DNA of 64,000 nt from Candidatus Uabimicrobium amorphum (GTDB taxonomy: Bacteria; Planctomycetota; Uabimicrobiia; Uabimicrobiales; Uabimicrobiaceae). This document shows, piece by piece, positions 63,604 through 64,000 of this stretch. Within the stretch, counting starts at the first letter, position 1; every line of letters starts with the position of its first letter. Location of the stretch: contig NZ_AP019860.1 in the NCBI RefSeq assembly GCF_009002475.1, positions 4,712,001-4,776,000 of the forward strand, in the 5' to 3' direction. The notes beneath the pieces were generated by a model. That model saw only the letters and a list, made by a program, of their open reading frames with translations. It made no database searches and was not told the origin of the DNA. Made by a program: the position numbers and the translations under genes.

Positions 63604-64000
63604 TATTCAAACCACTTTAAAATGATACAAGCATTGGTGCCGCCAAAACCAAAGGAATTCGACAATATAACGCGCGGTGCTTCGTAAACTGTTTTGTTGG
63701 TAACGTTGATTTTTGGTGCTTCATCTTCTTGCTCATGAAAATTAACACTAGGGGCAATAAAGCCATCGTGCATCATTGCCAGTGAGTAAATGATCTCCGA
63801 AGCGCCCGACATCCAGCATTCATGGCCGGTCATGGACTTTGTTGAGGAAACCAAAGGGCCATTTTCACCAAATATATTGTGAATGACCGAAGCCTCGACA
63901 CGATCTCCTACTGGTGTAGATGTCGCGTGAGCATTGATGTAGTCGATGTCTGCGATTTCGACGTCACTCATTTCAATCGCATCCAGTATACATCGCTGTG
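63603..64000 (-). CDS. Beta-ketoacyl-ACP synthase (FabF/FabB type), N-terminus cut by window edge
   Basis: About 132 C-terminal residues are visible; the frame continues past 64000. The two catalytic histidines are seen in NAHATSTPVGD and TGHECWMSGASE, and the C-terminal SNSFGFGGTNACI is typical. The first visible codons, read from 63999, give QRCILDAIE, so the ATG at 63971 is internal, not the start. Extends the polyene chain. The Trp/Met in GHECWMSGASE departs from the usual LGAAG pattern, as in specialised ketosynthases. Confidence 0.9.
   Translation of the reverse strand, partial: QRCILDAIEMSDVEIADIDYINAHATSTPVGDRVEASVIHNIFGENGPLVSSTKSMTGHECWMSGASEIIYSLAMMHDGFIAPSVNFHEQEDEAPKINVTNKTVYEAPRVILSNSFGFGGTNACIILKWFE

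Overview
The window is about 40% GC, densely coded and bacterial. It has no rRNA, tRNA, CRISPR array, transposase or phage gene. Several features point to a deep-branching, low-GC member of the Planctomycetota, possibly Candidatus Uabimicrobium-like: three membrane-anchored Hanks-type Ser/Thr kinases with eukaryote-like C-terminal modules (TPR, WD40, MORN plus a VHL-like domain), an FHA/DUF4388 protein, prepilin-type secretion genes, Na+-NQR, and long coiled-coil or polytopic proteins of unknown family. This placement is inference from gene content; no marker gene was compared.

Layout. 1-2.2 kb (-): a two-domain M16 peptidase cut by the window edge and an RluB-type pseudouridine synthase. 2.3-20 kb (+): a coiled-coil membrane protein, a 90-bp tandem palindromic repeat block, tgt, a basic repeat-rich protein, pnp with an overlapping prepilin gene, def-ribF, a kinase-TPR, an alpha/beta hydrolase lipoprotein, a kinase-WD40, a secreted protein and a HAD phosphatase. 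20.1-28.1 kb (+): the full nqrABCDEF operon with a likely promoter and a long leader, then a YceK/YidQ-like lipoprotein and an ApbE-type flavin transferase that would load FMN onto NqrB and NqrC. 28.2-31.3 kb: small membrane protein, PQQ-propeller protein and FHA/DUF4388 protein. 31.5-35.9 kb (+): a haem-oxygenase-like diiron enzyme overlapping a DUF3419 (BtaA-like) gene, then a secreted coiled-coil gene, then a GNAT acetyltransferase. The DUF3419/GNAT junction sequence is present twice and flanks the coiled-coil gene. 36-46.4 kb: a second alpha/beta hydrolase, a DUF2330 protein, an NRDE protein, a tandem band-7 protein, a 1505-residue polytopic membrane protein and a TIR/HET-like protein with a small membrane partner. 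46.4-51.5 kb: a kinase-MORN-VHL fusion, two Hsp20 chaperones and aspS.

51.6-52.3 kb holds two homologous small RNA genes on the - strand, each with its own promoter, a conserved 33-nt core and an intrinsic terminator. 53.9-54.6 kb (-) holds a 73-residue region-4-only sigma-like protein and a probable membrane anti-sigma factor behind a palindromic operator candidate. 55.1-64 kb (-) is one long, tightly overlapping operon for an aryl-polyene-type pigment (ketosynthase, aromatic ammonia-lyase, acyl/aryl ligase fused to a GT2 domain, LolA-like, DUF2062, two hotdog dehydratases). It runs without a gap into a spermidine-synthase-like membrane protein and an SsnA-type aminohydrolase.

The strongest leads are the duplicated small RNA, the oxidase-DUF3419-GNAT trio with its interrupted junction, the bacterial VHL-like domain that keeps the hydroxyproline-pocket residues, the TIR/HET-like protein, and the minimal sigma/anti-sigma pair.
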